From Leifsonia sp. Root227 (GTDB lineage: Bacteria; Actinomycetota; Actinomycetes; Actinomycetales; Microbacteriaceae): 64,000 nt of DNA. Shown in pieces: positions 1 to 9,331 of this stretch; position 1 is the stretch's first letter; each line of letters starts with the position of its first letter. The notes under the pieces were generated by a model. The model ran no database searches. It was not told where the DNA came from and saw only the letters and a program-made list of their open reading frames with translations. Location of the stretch: NCBI RefSeq assembly GCF_001428745.1, contig NZ_LMIO01000001.1:396818-460817 (forward strand), read 5' to 3'. The translations under genes and the position numbers were made by a program.

Positions 1-768
1 TCGCCCGATGGCACCGTGGCATACCTGTCGCTCGGCGACGGCTCGCAGCCGTCGCTGCTCGCCGCCGCGACCGAGTCGACGGTGTGGGTGACCGACAGCA
101 CAGGCAACCGCCTCGTGCACCTCGGGCTGCGGGATGCGGCGATCGACCTGATCGGAGAGGTCGCCGTCCCGACGCCTGACGCCCAGCCGTTCGGGGTCGT
201 CGCGCTCGACGACGGCACCGCCTGGTTCACCGAGCTCAACGCAGACGCGCTCGGCCGCATCGACATCCTCGGCAGGGTGGAGGAGTACCCGGTCGGCCGC
301 GCCGGTTCGTTCGTTTCCATGATCGCGACCACCGGAGACAGCCTCTGGTTCACCCTCAACGCGGCCGGCCTGGTCGGTCACGTGCGCGGAGGGGATGCCG
401 CCATCGCGTTCACCGAGCTGCCAGGCGACCCGTCCGGCCCCGTCGGCATCGCCGTCGCAGCGGACGGCGGCGTGTGGGTGGCGCAGATCCTCGGCGACGC
501 GCTCGCGCACATCCACAGGGGGGTTGTCTCCGAGGTGCCGCTCGTGCAGGGCGCGAAGCCGCACGCGGTCGCCGCCGACAGCGACGGCGGCGTGTGGGCG
601 ACCCTCTGGGGGGCGAACCAGCTCGCGCACGCGACCGCCGATGGCGAGCTGACCCTGCACGATCTGCCGACGGCGGAGTCGGAGCCGCACGGCCTCGCGG
701 TCGCGGCGGACGGCACGGTGTGGGTGGCACTGGAGTCCGGCGCGCTCGCCGAGGTCGCTCCGAGCTGA
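1..768 (+). CDS. Virginiamycin B lyase-like beta-propeller (5' truncated)
   Basis: About 255 residues are visible and the stop is at 766-768. The frame is open from base 1, and the residues before the first possible GTG (base 16) already fit the repeat pattern, so the true start lies off the window. The protein is built of propeller blades of the type G(I/V/L)A-x-(A/D)DG-x-(V/A)W, for example VGIAVAADGGVWVA, HAVAADSDGGVWAT and HGLAVAADGTVWVA. This is the streptogramin B lyase (Vgb) family, whose characterised members linearise type B streptogramins by elimination. The family also has many members of unknown substrate, so antibiotic inactivation is only inferred. A PHG histidine and a downstream Glu near the C-terminus resemble the Vgb catalytic pair. 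It converges on katA across a strong hairpin. Confidence 0.7.
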   Translation, partial: SPDGTVAYLSLGDGSQPSLLAAATESTVWVTDSTGNRLVHLGLRDAAIDLIGEVAVPTPDAQPFGVVALDDGTAWFTELNADALGRIDILGRVEEYPVGRAGSFVSMIATTGDSLWFTLNAAGLVGHVRGGDAAIAFTELPGDPSGPVGIAVAADGGVWVAQILGDALAHIHRGVVSEVPLVQGAKPHAVAADSDGGVWATLWGANQLAHATADGELTLHDLPTAESEPHGLAVAADGTVWVALESGALAEVAPS

Positions 769-781
769 CCGGCTTAACCAG

Positions 782-813
782 GTGTGGTCCCCGGCCGAAG
801 CCGGGGACCACAC
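782..813. terminator. Bidirectional hairpin between the Vgb-like gene and katA
   Basis: A perfect 14-bp stem (782-795 with 800-813) is closed by a CGAA tetraloop. It lies 14 bases after the stop of the plus-strand gene and 15 bases beyond the stop of minus-strand katA, the normal place for a shared terminator of convergent genes. Neither side has a U-tract, which is common for high-GC actinobacterial terminators. Confidence 0.75.
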
Positions 814-827
814 GATGGATGCTGGGA

Positions 828-2321
828 CTAGCCGGCGACGCCGACGTACTCCGCCGACTCGTCCGGGGTGGACGTGCCGTCTGCGAGGTTGGCGCGGAGG
901 GCGGCGCCGAGCGTCGCATCCACGCTGGTCCAGTACTGGATGGCGCGCTCGCGGATCTCGGCGTTCTTCACGCCGCCGACGGCTCCAGTGATCGTCTCGA
1001 GGAAGCGCTCCTTGGCCTCGGCGTCGTAGACGTCGCGGTAGAGCGTTCCGGCCTGGCCGAAGTCGGAGTCCTCTGCGTGCAGGGTCGCTGCCGAGCGCAC
1101 GAGGGCGCCGTCCGACTCCCACGAGCCCTCGCCGGCGCGGGCGGCGTCTGCGACGGGCCCGCCCTTCGAGTTGGGCGCGTAGACAGGGGCCGAGGCCGGC
1201 TTGAAGCCGTGGCGGCCCGCGCCGTCCTGCGAGTAGTTGTGCACCGGAGCGTTCGGCGCGTTGACCGGCAGCTCGTTGTAGTTGGTGCCGACGCGGTACC
1301 GCTGGGCGTCCGGGTAGGAGAACACGCGGGCCATCAGCATCTTGTCCGGGCTGATGTCGATGCCGGGGACGGTGTTGGCGGGGGAGAACGCCGCCTGCTC
1401 GATCTGCGCGAAGAAGTTCTCCGGGTTCTTGTTCAGCGTGTGCACTCCGACCTCGATCAGCGGGTAGTCGCTGTGCGGCCAGACCTTGGTGAGGTCGAAC
1501 GGGTTGAAGCGGTACGTCTTCGCATCCTCGTACGGCATGACCTGCACGGAGACCTTCCACGCCGGGAACTCGCCGCGCTCGATCGCCTCGTAGAGGTCGC
1601 GGCGGTAGTAGTCGGCGTCGGCGCCTGCGATGGCCTCCGCCTCCGCGCCGTGCATCTCCTCGTTGCCCTGGAAGGCGTGGAAATGGTACTTGACCCAGAA
1701 CTTCTCACCTGCGCCGTTGATCCACTGGTAGGTGTGCGAGCCGTAGCCGGGCATGTGCCGCCACGATCGTGGGATACCGCGGTCGCCCATCAGGTAGGTG
1801 ACCTGGTGTGCAGACTCCGGCGAGAGGGTCCAGAAGTCCCACTGCATGTCCGCATCCCGCAGGCCGGAGCCGGGGAGGCGCTTCTGCGAGTGGATGAAGT
1901 CCGGGAACTTGATGCCGTCGCGGATGAAGAACACCGGGGTGTTGTTGCCGACGATGTCGTAGTTGCCCTCGGAGGTGTAGAACTTCACCGAGAAGCCGCG
2001 GACGTCGCGCCAGGTGTCGGGGGAGCCCTGCTCGCCGGCGACCGACGAGAAGCGCTGCAGGGTCTCGGTGGTGGTGCCTGGCTGGAACATCGCGGCCTTC
2101 GTGTACTGCGACACGTTGCCGGTGACGACGAACGTGCCGAACGCGCCGCCGCCCTTGGCGTGGACGATCCGCTCCGGGATGCGCTCGCGGTTGAACTGCG
2201 CGAGCTTCTCCACCAGGTAGCGGTCGTGCAGCGCGGTGACGCCGTCCTCTCCTGCGGTCAGCGAGTGGGCGTCGCTGCCGACCGGGGTACCGGTCTGTGT
2301 GGTCGTGTAGTTCTCCGACAT
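828..2321 (-). CDS. katA: Monofunctional heme catalase
   Basis: This 497-residue clade-3-size catalase disproportionates H2O2 in the cytoplasm. The family landmarks are all present: the distal His in [13 protein letters not shown] (about residue 55), the distal Asn in [12 protein letters not shown], and the proximal heme Tyr in [14 protein letters not shown]. The start is an ATG that lies 13 bases after the stop of furA. The two genes are clearly one operon, furA first, as in many actinobacteria where FurA represses catalase and peroxide relieves the repression. Nothing is truncated. Confidence 0.97.
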   Translation of the reverse strand: MSENYTTTQTGTPVGSDAHSLTAGEDGVTALHDRYLVEKLAQFNRERIPERIVHAKGGGAFGTFVVTGNVSQYTKAAMFQPGTTTETLQRFSSVAGEQGSPDTWRDVRGFSVKFYTSEGNYDIVGNNTPVFFIRDGIKFPDFIHSQKRLPGSGLRDADMQWDFWTLSPESAHQVTYLMGDRGIPRSWRHMPGYGSHTYQWINGAGEKFWVKYHFHAFQGNEEMHGAEAEAIAGADADYYRRDLYEAIERGEFPAWKVSVQVMPYEDAKTYRFNPFDLTKVWPHSDYPLIEVGVHTLNKNPENFFAQIEQAAFSPANTVPGIDISPDKMLMARVFSYPDAQRYRVGTNYNELPVNAPNAPVHNYSQDGAGRHGFKPASAPVYAPNSKGGPVADAARAGEGSWESDGALVRSAATLHAEDSDFGQAGTLYRDVYDAEAKERFLETITGAVGGVKNAEIRERAIQYWTSVDATLGAALRANLADGTSTPDESAEYVGVAG

Positions 2322-2334
2322 TCAGTCTCCTTCG

Positions 2335-2781
2335 TCACTCGACGCGCGACGGGGCTTTCGCCGCGCGCTCCTGGCAGGACGGGCACAGTCCCCAGAACGT
2401 CACCTCGGCCGTGTTCACCGAGAAGCCGGACGCGTCCGACGGGGTGATGCACGGCGCGTGGCCGACGACGCAGTCCACATCCGCCACGGCGCCGCACGAG
2501 GTGCAGACGACGTGGTGGTGGTTGTCGCCGATGCGCCGCTCGTACAGAGCGGGCGAGCCTGCCGGCTCGATGCGCCGCACGAGGCCGGCGCCGGTCAGAT
2601 CGCCCAGGACGTTGTGCACGTTCTGGATCGAGGTGCCCGGCAGGGCTTCGAGCACGCTGCGGAAGACAGCGTCGGCGTTCGCGTGGGGATGCGTGGCAAG
2701 GGTCTCGAGCACCGCGACGCGGCCCGCCGTGACCCTGAGCCCTGCGGCGCGCAGTGCGCTTTCGAGCTGTGCCGTGTCCAT
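2335..2781 (-). CDS. furA: Fur-family peroxide/iron-responsive repressor (FurA/PerR-like)
   Basis: This 148-residue Fur-family protein has an N-terminal winged helix (about 1-80) and a C-terminal dimer domain. The regulatory His cluster HHHHVVC is visible, as are two zinc CxxC pairs: CTSCG and CPSCQ. It is the first gene of a furA-katA operon. A perfect palindrome sits 17 bases upstream of the ATG inside a plausible promoter, so the gene is probably autorepressed. The promoter geometry suggests a leaderless mRNA starting at or next to the ATG (see the operator entry). The role of peroxide-responsive repressor of katA rests on family and context. Confidence 0.93.
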   Translation of the reverse strand: MDTAQLESALRAAGLRVTAGRVAVLETLATHPHANADAVFRSVLEALPGTSIQNVHNVLGDLTGAGLVRRIEPAGSPALYERRIGDNHHHVVCTSCGAVADVDCVVGHAPCITPSDASGFSVNTAEVTFWGLCPSCQERAAKAPSRVE

Positions 2782-2798
2782 GTCACGAGCCTAGTCTG

Positions 2799-2815
2799 TT
2801 TTGAATGATTCAAAA
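2799..2815 (-). promoter_or_regulatory. Fur box within the furA-katA promoter
   Basis: A perfect 7-3-7 palindrome, TTTTGAA-TGA-TTCAAAA, lies just upstream of furA. On the minus strand, a TTTTTG (-35-like) and a TAGGCT (-10-like) are 17 bases apart, with the palindrome filling the -35 edge and spacer. The -10 ends 6 bases before the ATG, so the transcript is probably leaderless. Binding here would block RNA polymerase, which fits an autoregulated furA-katA operon. Confidence 0.8.
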
Positions 2816-2826
2816 AATGCGGACGA

Positions 2827-4566
2827 TCAGTGCCGCACATTGCGCGACTGCAGCCTGGTCTCCTCCAGGTCGAGCATCGACTCCGCTTCCTCCAGGATGC
2901 GCGATGGGTACGCTCCGCGCGTGCGCTCCTCCAGCAGGCGGTCGCGCTCCGCGTTGACCACCGCGAGGCGCAGCGTCCGGTAGAGCTGATGCGGCCTGCT
3001 GTCGGCCGGCACGTCGTTGAGCAGGATGCGCTCCCAGGCGGACTCCGCGCGCAGATAGGACGACTGGCGCACCCGCTCGACCACCTCGGGGTCGATGGGG
3101 TCGGAGACGCCGGCGGCGCCCTCCGGGTCGTCGAGCACGGCGAGGCCGTCGTTGCTGAGGTCGTCGAGCAGGTGGGCGAGCTGCTGCCTGTCCGACTTGG
3201 TGTCGATGCCCTCGATCTTGAGCACGCGGATCAGCCAGGGCAGCGTGCCGCCCTGCACCACGAGGCTGACCACCGCGACCGTGAAGGCGATGAGGATGAG
3301 CTGCGGACGGTACGGGATGCTGCCGTCGTCCGGCAGGGACTGGGCCGCGGCGAGCGTGACGACGCCGCGCATCCCCGACCAGCCGAGGACGACGCCGCCT
3401 CGCCAGTCGATGTCCTCCTGGCGGAGCTGCTCGAGGTCGGCGCGACGCCGCGCATACCTGGTCTCGAGGCGCTGCTTGCGGAACGCCTCGCGCCTGGTGC
3501 GGACCGGATGGTCGCGGAAGTAGCTGATCATCAGCCACTCCCGGAAGGTGGCGTTCTCCGCCAGCCGCGCGCGTTGCCGGAGGGCGAGCACGAGAGGGCC
3601 GATGAGGACGAACCGGATGATGACGAGCGCGAGCGTCGCCAGCAAGCCGATGCCCACCGCATCCCAGACGCTGAGGATCTCGGGGTGCTCGACGTCGGCG
3701 ACGAGCGTGCGGATCTCCAGGCCGATCAGGAGGAAGACGCCGTTCTCGAGCAGGAACTGGATGGTGCGCCAGTTGATGCGGTCGGTGATCCTCGCCTGGG
3801 CGGTGAAGTGCTTCGGGGCGGCGTGCCCGGTGTAGAGGCCGGCGATCACGACGGCGAGCACGCCGGAACCGTGCGCCGCCTCTGTCGGCATGAACGCGGC
3901 GAACGGCACGGCGATCGACAGAGCCGTGTCGAGCACGGGGTCGTTCAGCTTCGAGCGCACCCAGACGGAGACGATGCCGGCCGCCAGTCCGATCCCGAGG
4001 GCGATCACCACTGCGTAGAAGAAGTCGAACACGCCTGCCCACGGCGTCGCGAGTGCCCCGACCGCCGCAGCGATGGCCGTGCGCAGCAGAACCAGGGCGG
4101 TCGCGTCGTTGACCAGGCCCTCTCCTTCGAGCACGGTCAGCAGGCGCGGAGGGAGTCCGAGCTTGCGGCCGATCGAGGTCGCGGCCACCGCATCCGGAGG
4201 GCTGATGATCGCGCCGAGGGCGACGGCTGCCGCCAGGTTGAGGTCCGGCAGGATCGTGAAGAGCAGGAAGCCGGAGGCGAACGCGGTGATGATCACGAGG
4301 ATGACCGAGAGGCCGGCGATCGGGGCCAGGTTGCGACGGAAATCGGTGAGCGGGACGCTGATGGCCGCCGCGTAGAGGATGGGCGGCAGGAGGCCGTCGA
4401 GGATGATCTCGTGCGGGACCTCGATCTCCGGGACGCCGGGGAGATAGGAGAGACCGACCCCGACGAGGACCAGGATGATCGGCGCCGCGACACCGAGCTT
4501 TCGTGAGAACGCGGCCACGGCGACGATCACCGAGATGGCGATCACCGCGTAAAAACCGAGTTCCAT
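2827..4566 (-). CDS. CPA1-family Na+(K+)/H+ antiporter
   Basis: This 579-residue membrane protein has about 12 hydrophobic segments in the first 400 residues, then a soluble, charged C-terminal tail of about 170 residues. The family signature is clear: GAIISPPDAVAATSIG (the Asp of the cation site) and EGEGLVNDATALV. It exchanges cytoplasmic Na+ or K+ for protons and so contributes to pH and salt homeostasis. The start is the ATG at 4566. It is transcribed as a single gene; its stop lies 11 bases from the furA Fur box, and no partner is evident. Confidence 0.92.
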   Translation of the reverse strand: MELGFYAVIAISVIVAVAAFSRKLGVAAPIILVLVGVGLSYLPGVPEIEVPHEIILDGLLPPILYAAAISVPLTDFRRNLAPIAGLSVILVIITAFASGFLLFTILPDLNLAAAVALGAIISPPDAVAATSIGRKLGLPPRLLTVLEGEGLVNDATALVLLRTAIAAAVGALATPWAGVFDFFYAVVIALGIGLAAGIVSVWVRSKLNDPVLDTALSIAVPFAAFMPTEAAHGSGVLAVVIAGLYTGHAAPKHFTAQARITDRINWRTIQFLLENGVFLLIGLEIRTLVADVEHPEILSVWDAVGIGLLATLALVIIRFVLIGPLVLALRQRARLAENATFREWLMISYFRDHPVRTRREAFRKQRLETRYARRRADLEQLRQEDIDWRGGVVLGWSGMRGVVTLAAAQSLPDDGSIPYRPQLILIAFTVAVVSLVVQGGTLPWLIRVLKIEGIDTKSDRQQLAHLLDDLSNDGLAVLDDPEGAAGVSDPIDPEVVERVRQSSYLRAESAWERILLNDVPADSRPHQLYRTLRLAVVNAERDRLLEERTRGAYPSRILEEAESMLDLEETRLQSRNVRH

Positions 4567-4625
4567 ATATCCAATCCTAGAGGGCTACGTGGTGGCGCGC
4601 GGTCGTGGGATGTCGCTCGACGGGG

Positions 4626-5189
4626 TCAGTGGGCGCGGAGTCCGTCCATCGCGATGGCGATCACGCGGTCCCGCTGGTCGTCGTCGTCGAACGCGACGCT
4701 GGCGATGCCGGAGAGCATGCGGACCACGTCCTGGATCTCCGCGTCCTCGCGCATCTCGCCGGCGGCCTTCGCCCTGTCGAGCAGCGGTTCGCCGGCGTCG
4801 TAGAGCGACGTGCGGCAGGTGAGGAGGACGGGAGAGTCCTTGTTGAGGCCGTCGACCAGCGCCTTCTTGGTGCCGATGTAGCTGACGAACCTGCGCACCC
4901 AGGTCTCGAATCCCGCCCACGGTTCGAGGGACTCGGCCGCCTCGGCCGCCCTGACCACCGCATCCACCTCGTCGACATATACCGCTTCGACGAGGGCGTC
5001 GCGGGTGGGGAAGTTGCGGTAGAGCGTGCCGATTCCCACTCCGGCACGGCGTGCGATGTCCTCCAGGGATGCACTGGTGCCGTTGGCCGCGAACGCCTCC
5101 CGCGCCGCGGCGAGCAGCGCGTCGAAGTTCCGTCTCGCGTCCGCCCTGTGCGGGCGGGTCGAGACGGCGGTCGGGGTGGTGCTGGCCAA
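4626..5189 (-). CDS. TetR-family repressor
   Basis: This is a 187-residue regulator with an N-terminal TetR helix-turn-helix (ASLEDIARRAGVGIGTLYRNFPTRDAL, split here by its conserved GTLYRNF) and a helical ligand domain. I chose the TTG at 5187-5189 as the start because GGAGGAG lies 4 bases upstream. The longer reading from a TTG at 5213 would have no ribosome site and would run into the operator region. It is divergent from an MFS exporter and shares a 140-base control region holding three inverted repeats, so it probably represses that exporter and itself. Confidence 0.9.
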   Translation of the reverse strand: MASTTPTAVSTRPHRADARRNFDALLAAAREAFAANGTSASLEDIARRAGVGIGTLYRNFPTRDALVEAVYVDEVDAVVRAAEAAESLEPWAGFETWVRRFVSYIGTKKALVDGLNKDSPVLLTCRTSLYDAGEPLLDRAKAAGEMREDAEIQDVVRMLSGIASVAFDDDDQRDRVIAIAMDGLRAH

Positions 5190-5216
5190 TTTCTCCTCCG
5201 GAAGGGGTTGCAAAGT

Positions 5217-5276
5217 GGAGGCACCCTCCGCTACTGTGGTGGAAGCGGAGGCAACCTCCGATCGGAGCCAGCCTCC
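5217..5276. promoter_or_regulatory. Tandem TetR operators between tetR and the MFS gene
   Basis: Three related inverted repeats occur here. They are GGAGG-CAC-CCTCC (5217-5229), CGGAGG-CAA-CCTCCG (5246-5260, perfect 6-3-6) and GGAG-CCAGC-CTCC (5264-5276). Their centres are 30 and 17 bases apart. The shared GGAGG/CCTCC arms and the position between divergent genes make them the likely binding sites of the adjacent TetR protein. Binding itself is inferred. Confidence 0.75.
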
Positions 5277-5327
5277 ATTCTAGCCGATATCTGCATCGGC
5301 CACACCCCTCGAGAACGGAAGAACTCA

Positions 5328-6785
5328 ATGTCTCGAACCCGTCCGGGCCTCACCTTCGCCGTCCTGGCGCTGAGCGCAGGCTCCTTCGCCACTCTGCAAT
5401 CCCTCGTCGTCCCCGTCCTCCCCGTCATCCAGACCGATCTCGGCACCACGACGGCCGGTGTCACCTGGACCATGACCGCGTGGCTCATCTCCGCCGCCGT
5501 CGCCACCCCGCTGCTCGGCCGCGTCGGCGACATGGTCGGCAAGCGACGCATCCTGGTGCTCGCCCTCCTCGCCGTCGCGCTCGGCAGTGTGGTCGCCGCC
5601 GTCGCGCCCACCATCGGCGTGCTGATCGGCGCCCGCATCATCCAGGGTCTCGGCGGCGCCATGTTCCCGCTCGCGTTCGGTATCATCCGAGACGAGTTCC
5701 CCGCGCACCGCCTGCCGTCCGCGATCGGCGCCATCGCGTCCATCATCGCCATCGGCAGCGGACTCGGCACGGTCCTCGCCGGGCCGCTCGCCGACGTGCT
5801 CAGCTGGCGCGGGCTGTTCCTCGTCCCCGCCGTGTTCACGGTCGCAGGCGCGGTGCTCGCACTGCTCTTCATCCCCGAATCGCCGACGCGCGCCGTCGGC
5901 GGGGTCAACCCGTGGTCGGCCGTGCTCCTCTCCGGCTGGCTCGTCGCCCTCCTGCTCCCGCTCAGCACGGGTGCGCAGTGGGGCTGGGGGTCGCCGGCCG
6001 TCGTCGGGCTGCTCGCGCTCTCCGCACTGCTGCTCGCCGCCTGGATCATCGTGGAGCTGCGCTCCCGCGCGCCGCTGGTCGACATGCGGCTGATGCGCGA
6101 GCCTGGTGTGTGGTCGATGAACGCGGCGGCGGTGTTCGTCGGAGCGTCGATGTTCGCGGTGTTCGCGTTCTTCCCGCGCTTCGTGCAGACGCCGGTCTCC
6201 ACCGGGTACGGGCTCGGCGCATCCGTCGCCGAATCCGGGATGCTGATGCTCCCGATGCTCGTCACGATGGCCGTCACCGGCTTCCTCAGCGGACCACTCG
6301 CCCGCTGGATCAGCTTCCGCAGCCAGATCGTGCTCGCCGCAGCGCTGATGGCGCTCGCCGCGATCTCGCTCGGGCTGCTGCACGGCAGCCTCGTGGAGGT
6401 GGCCACCGCATCCGGAGTGTTCGGGATCGGCCTCGGCCTGGTCTACGCGGCCATCACCAGCGTGGTGGTGCAGAGCGTCCCTGCAACGCGGACCGGGGTG
6501 GCCAGCGGGATGAATGCCAACCTGCGCACGGTCGGCTCGGCGATCGGGGCGGCCGTGATGACGGCGCTCGTCACCGGCTCCACGGCCGCGGACGGGCTGC
6601 CGACGGAGGCGGGCTACAGCGAGGGCTTCGTGGTGGCAGGGCTGCTGTCGGCTGGAGCGCTCGTGGTGACGGTGGCGGCGATGGTGCTGATGCGGGCGCC
6701 GCGCGAGGCGGCGGTGGCCGAGGTGGCGGCGCTCACCCCCGAGGCGGAGGCGGAGACGGTCACGGAACTCGCACCGGTCGCCTGA
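5328..6785 (+). CDS. MFS drug-efflux transporter (14-TM, DHA2-like)
   Basis: This 485-residue major facilitator has 14 predicted membrane segments. Motif A is visible as GRVGDMVGKRRIL, and a motif-C-like glycine-rich stretch (GSGLGTVLAGPLAD) follows. DHA2 transporters export toxic organic compounds using the proton gradient. The start is the ATG at 5328, preceded by GGAAGAA. The gene is divergent from a TetR regulator, the usual arrangement for inducible efflux. The sequence around its stop codon is duplicated (GTCGCCTGAGCTCGCC at 6777-6792 and 6797-6812), which does not alter the protein. Confidence 0.92.
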   Translation: MSRTRPGLTFAVLALSAGSFATLQSLVVPVLPVIQTDLGTTTAGVTWTMTAWLISAAVATPLLGRVGDMVGKRRILVLALLAVALGSVVAAVAPTIGVLIGARIIQGLGGAMFPLAFGIIRDEFPAHRLPSAIGAIASIIAIGSGLGTVLAGPLADVLSWRGLFLVPAVFTVAGAVLALLFIPESPTRAVGGVNPWSAVLLSGWLVALLLPLSTGAQWGWGSPAVVGLLALSALLLAAWIIVELRSRAPLVDMRLMREPGVWSMNAAAVFVGASMFAVFAFFPRFVQTPVSTGYGLGASVAESGMLMLPMLVTMAVTGFLSGPLARWISFRSQIVLAAALMALAAISLGLLHGSLVEVATASGVFGIGLGLVYAAITSVVVQSVPATRTGVASGMNANLRTVGSAIGAAVMTALVTGSTAADGLPTEAGYSEGFVVAGLLSAGALVVTVAAMVLMRAPREAAVAEVAALTPEAEAETVTELAPVA

Positions 6786-6872
6786 GCTCGCCCGGCGTCG
6801 CCTGAGCTCGCCGGCGTCGCCCGGCCGACGGCCGCACGGTGCGAAACTGGATGCGGTGAGAGAGGGGCCAGG

Positions 6873-7487
6873 ATGGGGATCTTCGGCCGCGGGCGTCGGT
6901 CGCGCAGGGCGGACATGCGCCCGTTCGACGGCGGCGCGCTTGACTCCCCGAAGCCGACCACGCTCGCGCACGCGCTCGACGAAGGCCTGCTGATCGCCGA
7001 CTACGCCGTGCGCATGGCGGTGCGCAACCGGATGATGACCGAACTGCTCACCACGGACAGCGCCTTCGACGCCTCCCACTTCGCCGGGGTCGCGGCCGAG
7101 GTCGTGCTGCGACTGGCCGACGAGGCGGACGCGTCGGAGGCGCGTATCGTGCGCGAGCAGGCCTGGGCGGAAGTCCAGGACGGTCGCGCGGAGCACACCC
7201 ACGACTACCGCACGGCGGACACGCTCAATCTCCGCCGTCGCGAGGCCCTCGCCAAGGCGACGGCGGCAGCCCTCCGGGAACGCGCGGCCGACACCGAGTA
7301 CCTCGCCGGCATCGTCGAGGAGTCCAGGCTGGATGCCTGGCGGGAGCTGTCCGGCGTGGTGGAGGAGACGGTGCGCATCCAGTCGGTGGGGGTGGACGAC
7401 ACGGGCAAGCCGCAACGACTCGATGCGCTCCGTCGCGACCTCGCCGCCCTCCGCCGCGCCCGCACCGTGCGCAAGCGGCGCCGGTGA
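6873..7487 (+). CDS. Conserved hypothetical protein, charged and helical
   Basis: This 204-residue soluble protein starts at an ATG after a purine-rich GAGAGGGG. I do not recognise the family. The N-terminus is strongly basic (GRGRRSRRAD), the middle is acidic and helix-rich, and the end is again basic (RTVRKRRR). There is no signal peptide, membrane segment or metal motif. Codon use and GC match the surrounding core genes. It is 28 bases upstream of the DUF302-like gene and may be co-transcribed with it. Confidence 0.7.
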   Translation: MGIFGRGRRSRRADMRPFDGGALDSPKPTTLAHALDEGLLIADYAVRMAVRNRMMTELLTTDSAFDASHFAGVAAEVVLRLADEADASEARIVREQAWAEVQDGRAEHTHDYRTADTLNLRRREALAKATAAALRERAADTEYLAGIVEESRLDAWRELSGVVEETVRIQSVGVDDTGKPQRLDALRRDLAALRRARTVRKRRR

Positions 7488-7515
7488 CGGCGCTCGCCTG
7501 CCGGAGAATGGACGC

Positions 7516-8046
7516 ATGACCTTCCACGCCTCCGACCGGCTCGTGCCTGTGACGGTGAACCGGATCGAGATCGAGGCCCACGTGCCGTTTGAGACGCTGC
7601 GGCGCGCGTTCGAGGCGGAGGTGCCGCTAGTGGATGCCGCCCGGTTCGAGAAGCTCGTCGCCGACGGGGCGGAATGGAAGCGGTTCGCGCAGGAGGCGGA
7701 GGGCAACGGCATCCACCGGTTCGTCGCATTCTGGCGGCACTACCCGACGCCGATCATGCGGGTGGGCGGGGCGGACATCCCCAGCGCGAGCTATCTGATC
7801 GGCGACTACGTGACCGCGTCCAGGGTGTTCCGGCACGATCCGGCGGCGATGCTCTACATGCCGACCAGGATCGAACTGCACGCGGGGCGCAACGGCGGCA
7901 CCATCGTCACCGTCGACCAGCCGAGCTCCCAGCTCGTGAGCCTCGGGAACAACAAGATCACGCAGGCGGGCTACGAACTCGACCGGATGCTCGGCGACCT
8001 GCTCGAAGAGCTCGGCCTGCCGCGTCCGGCGGCGCTGCGGCGGTAG
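7516..8046 (+). CDS. DUF302-like small protein
   Basis: This 176-residue protein has the pattern seen in actinobacterial DUF302-type proteins. It has an N-terminal beta-rich part with an H-Y/F-P region (FWRHYPTPIM), then SRVFRHDPAAMLYMPTRIELH and a VDQPSS...LGNNKI C-terminal block. The molecular function of the family is unknown. The start at 7516 is favoured because the similarity begins there and the codons further upstream read as a shadow of the preceding gene. No signal peptide or membrane segment is seen. Confidence 0.75.
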   Translation: MTFHASDRLVPVTVNRIEIEAHVPFETLRRAFEAEVPLVDAARFEKLVADGAEWKRFAQEAEGNGIHRFVAFWRHYPTPIMRVGGADIPSASYLIGDYVTASRVFRHDPAAMLYMPTRIELHAGRNGGTIVTVDQPSSQLVSLGNNKITQAGYELDRMLGDLLEELGLPRPAALRR

Positions 8047-8061
8047 CCGCCTCGCAGCTCC

Positions 8062-9321
8062 TCAGACTGTGCGCGACGGCGCCTCCGCCTGGGCGACCGG
8101 CACCAGCCGCTGCAACTGCGTCACGTGCTTCGGGCTCAGCTCGTCCAGGCTCGCGACCTCCAGGAGTTGCATGGTGCGCACGATCTGGTCGCGCAGGATC
8201 TCGATCGTGCGGTCGACGCCCGCCCTGCCGCCCGCCATCAGGCCGTACAGGTATGCGCGTCCGATCAGCGTGAACTTCGCCCCGAGCGCGTACGCGGCCA
8301 CGATGTCCGCGCCGTTCATGATGCCGGTGTCGATCGCGATCTCGGTGTCTGCACCGACCTCGCGCACCACCTGGGGGAGGAGGTGGAACGGGATCGGGGC
8401 GCGGTCGAGCTGGCGGCCGCCGTGGTTGGAGAGGACGATGCCGTCGACGCCGAGGTCGACCAGGCGGCGGGAGTCCTCGACGTTCTGGACGCCCTTCACC
8501 ACGATCTTGCCGGGGAACAGGTCGCGGATGATGGCCAGGTCGTCGAAGCTGATCGACGGGTCCATCGCCGCGTTGAGAAGGTCGCCGACCGTGCCCCCTG
8601 TCGCGGAGAGCGACGCGAACTCGAGCTTCGGGGTGGTGAGGAAGTCGTACCACCACCACGGGCGGGGGATCGCGTTCACGATCGTGCCGAGCGTGAGCTG
8701 CGGCGGGATGGAGAAGCCGTTGCGCTTGTCGCGGAGCCTGGCTCCGGCGACCGGGGTGTCGACGGTGAAGAACAGTGTGTCGAAGCCGTTGGCCGCAGCG
8801 CGGCGGACCAGTTCGTACGAGATCTCGCGGTCGCGCATCACGTAAAGCTGGAACCAGTTGCGGCCGGTGGGGTTGGCGGCTTTCACATCCTCGATGGATG
8901 TGGTCCCCAGCGTCGACAGCGTGAACGGGATGCCCGCAGCCGCCGCAGCGCCGGCGCCGGCGGTCTCGCCCTCGGTCTGCATCAGCCGGGTGAACCCGGT
9001 CGGCGCGATGCCGAACGGCAGCGCCGACGGCCCGCCCCAGATCGAGCACGAGGTGTCGACGGTCGACACGTCGCGGAGGATCGACGGGTGGAACTCGATG
9101 TCCTCGAACGCCTGCCTGGCGCGGGCCAGCGAGAGCTCGCCCTCCGCCGCCCCCTCCGTGTAGTCGAACGCCGCTTTCGGGGTGCGGCGCTTGGCGATCC
9201 TGCGCAGATCGTCGATGGTGAGCGCGCCCTGGAGCCTGCGCTTCTTGGCGTCGAGCTCCGGCTTCTTGAACTTCATGAGCTCCAGGAGCTCGGCGGGCTT
9301 GGGAACCTGGCGAGTGACCAT
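8062..9321 (-). CDS. FMN-dependent alpha-hydroxy-acid oxidase (L-lactate dehydrogenase type)
   Basis: This 419-residue TIM-barrel flavoprotein belongs to the lactate/glycolate oxidase family. The catalytic His and Arg are in NHGGRQLD, and [17 protein letters not shown] is the other family hallmark. It oxidises an L-2-hydroxy acid, most simply L-lactate to pyruvate. It lies 10 bases downstream of a FadR/LldR-like GntR gene on the same strand, which fits an LldR-LldD operon. Lactate would also be a product of the sugar pathway encoded near 45-57 kb, a plausible metabolic link but not a shown one. Confidence 0.9.
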   Translation of the reverse strand: MVTRQVPKPAELLELMKFKKPELDAKKRRLQGALTIDDLRRIAKRRTPKAAFDYTEGAAEGELSLARARQAFEDIEFHPSILRDVSTVDTSCSIWGGPSALPFGIAPTGFTRLMQTEGETAGAGAAAAAGIPFTLSTLGTTSIEDVKAANPTGRNWFQLYVMRDREISYELVRRAAANGFDTLFFTVDTPVAGARLRDKRNGFSIPPQLTLGTIVNAIPRPWWWYDFLTTPKLEFASLSATGGTVGDLLNAAMDPSISFDDLAIIRDLFPGKIVVKGVQNVEDSRRLVDLGVDGIVLSNHGGRQLDRAPIPFHLLPQVVREVGADTEIAIDTGIMNGADIVAAYALGAKFTLIGRAYLYGLMAGGRAGVDRTIEILRDQIVRTMQLLEVASLDELSPKHVTQLQRLVPVAQAEAPSRTV

Positions 9322-9331
9322 ACTGTGATGC

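Noticed and set aside
474..2447. 657-residue open frame opposite katA
   Set aside because: It is the antisense shadow of the catalase gene, with Val/Ala/Arg-rich composition, no ribosome site and no domain.
6777..6812. 20-base-period duplication around the MFS stop codon
   Set aside because: A simple tandem duplication after the gene end with no effect on the protein and no likely function.
5325..7712. 795-residue minus-strand frame across the MFS gene
   Set aside because: Low-complexity Arg/His/Asp-rich antisense of real genes, without any family motif.
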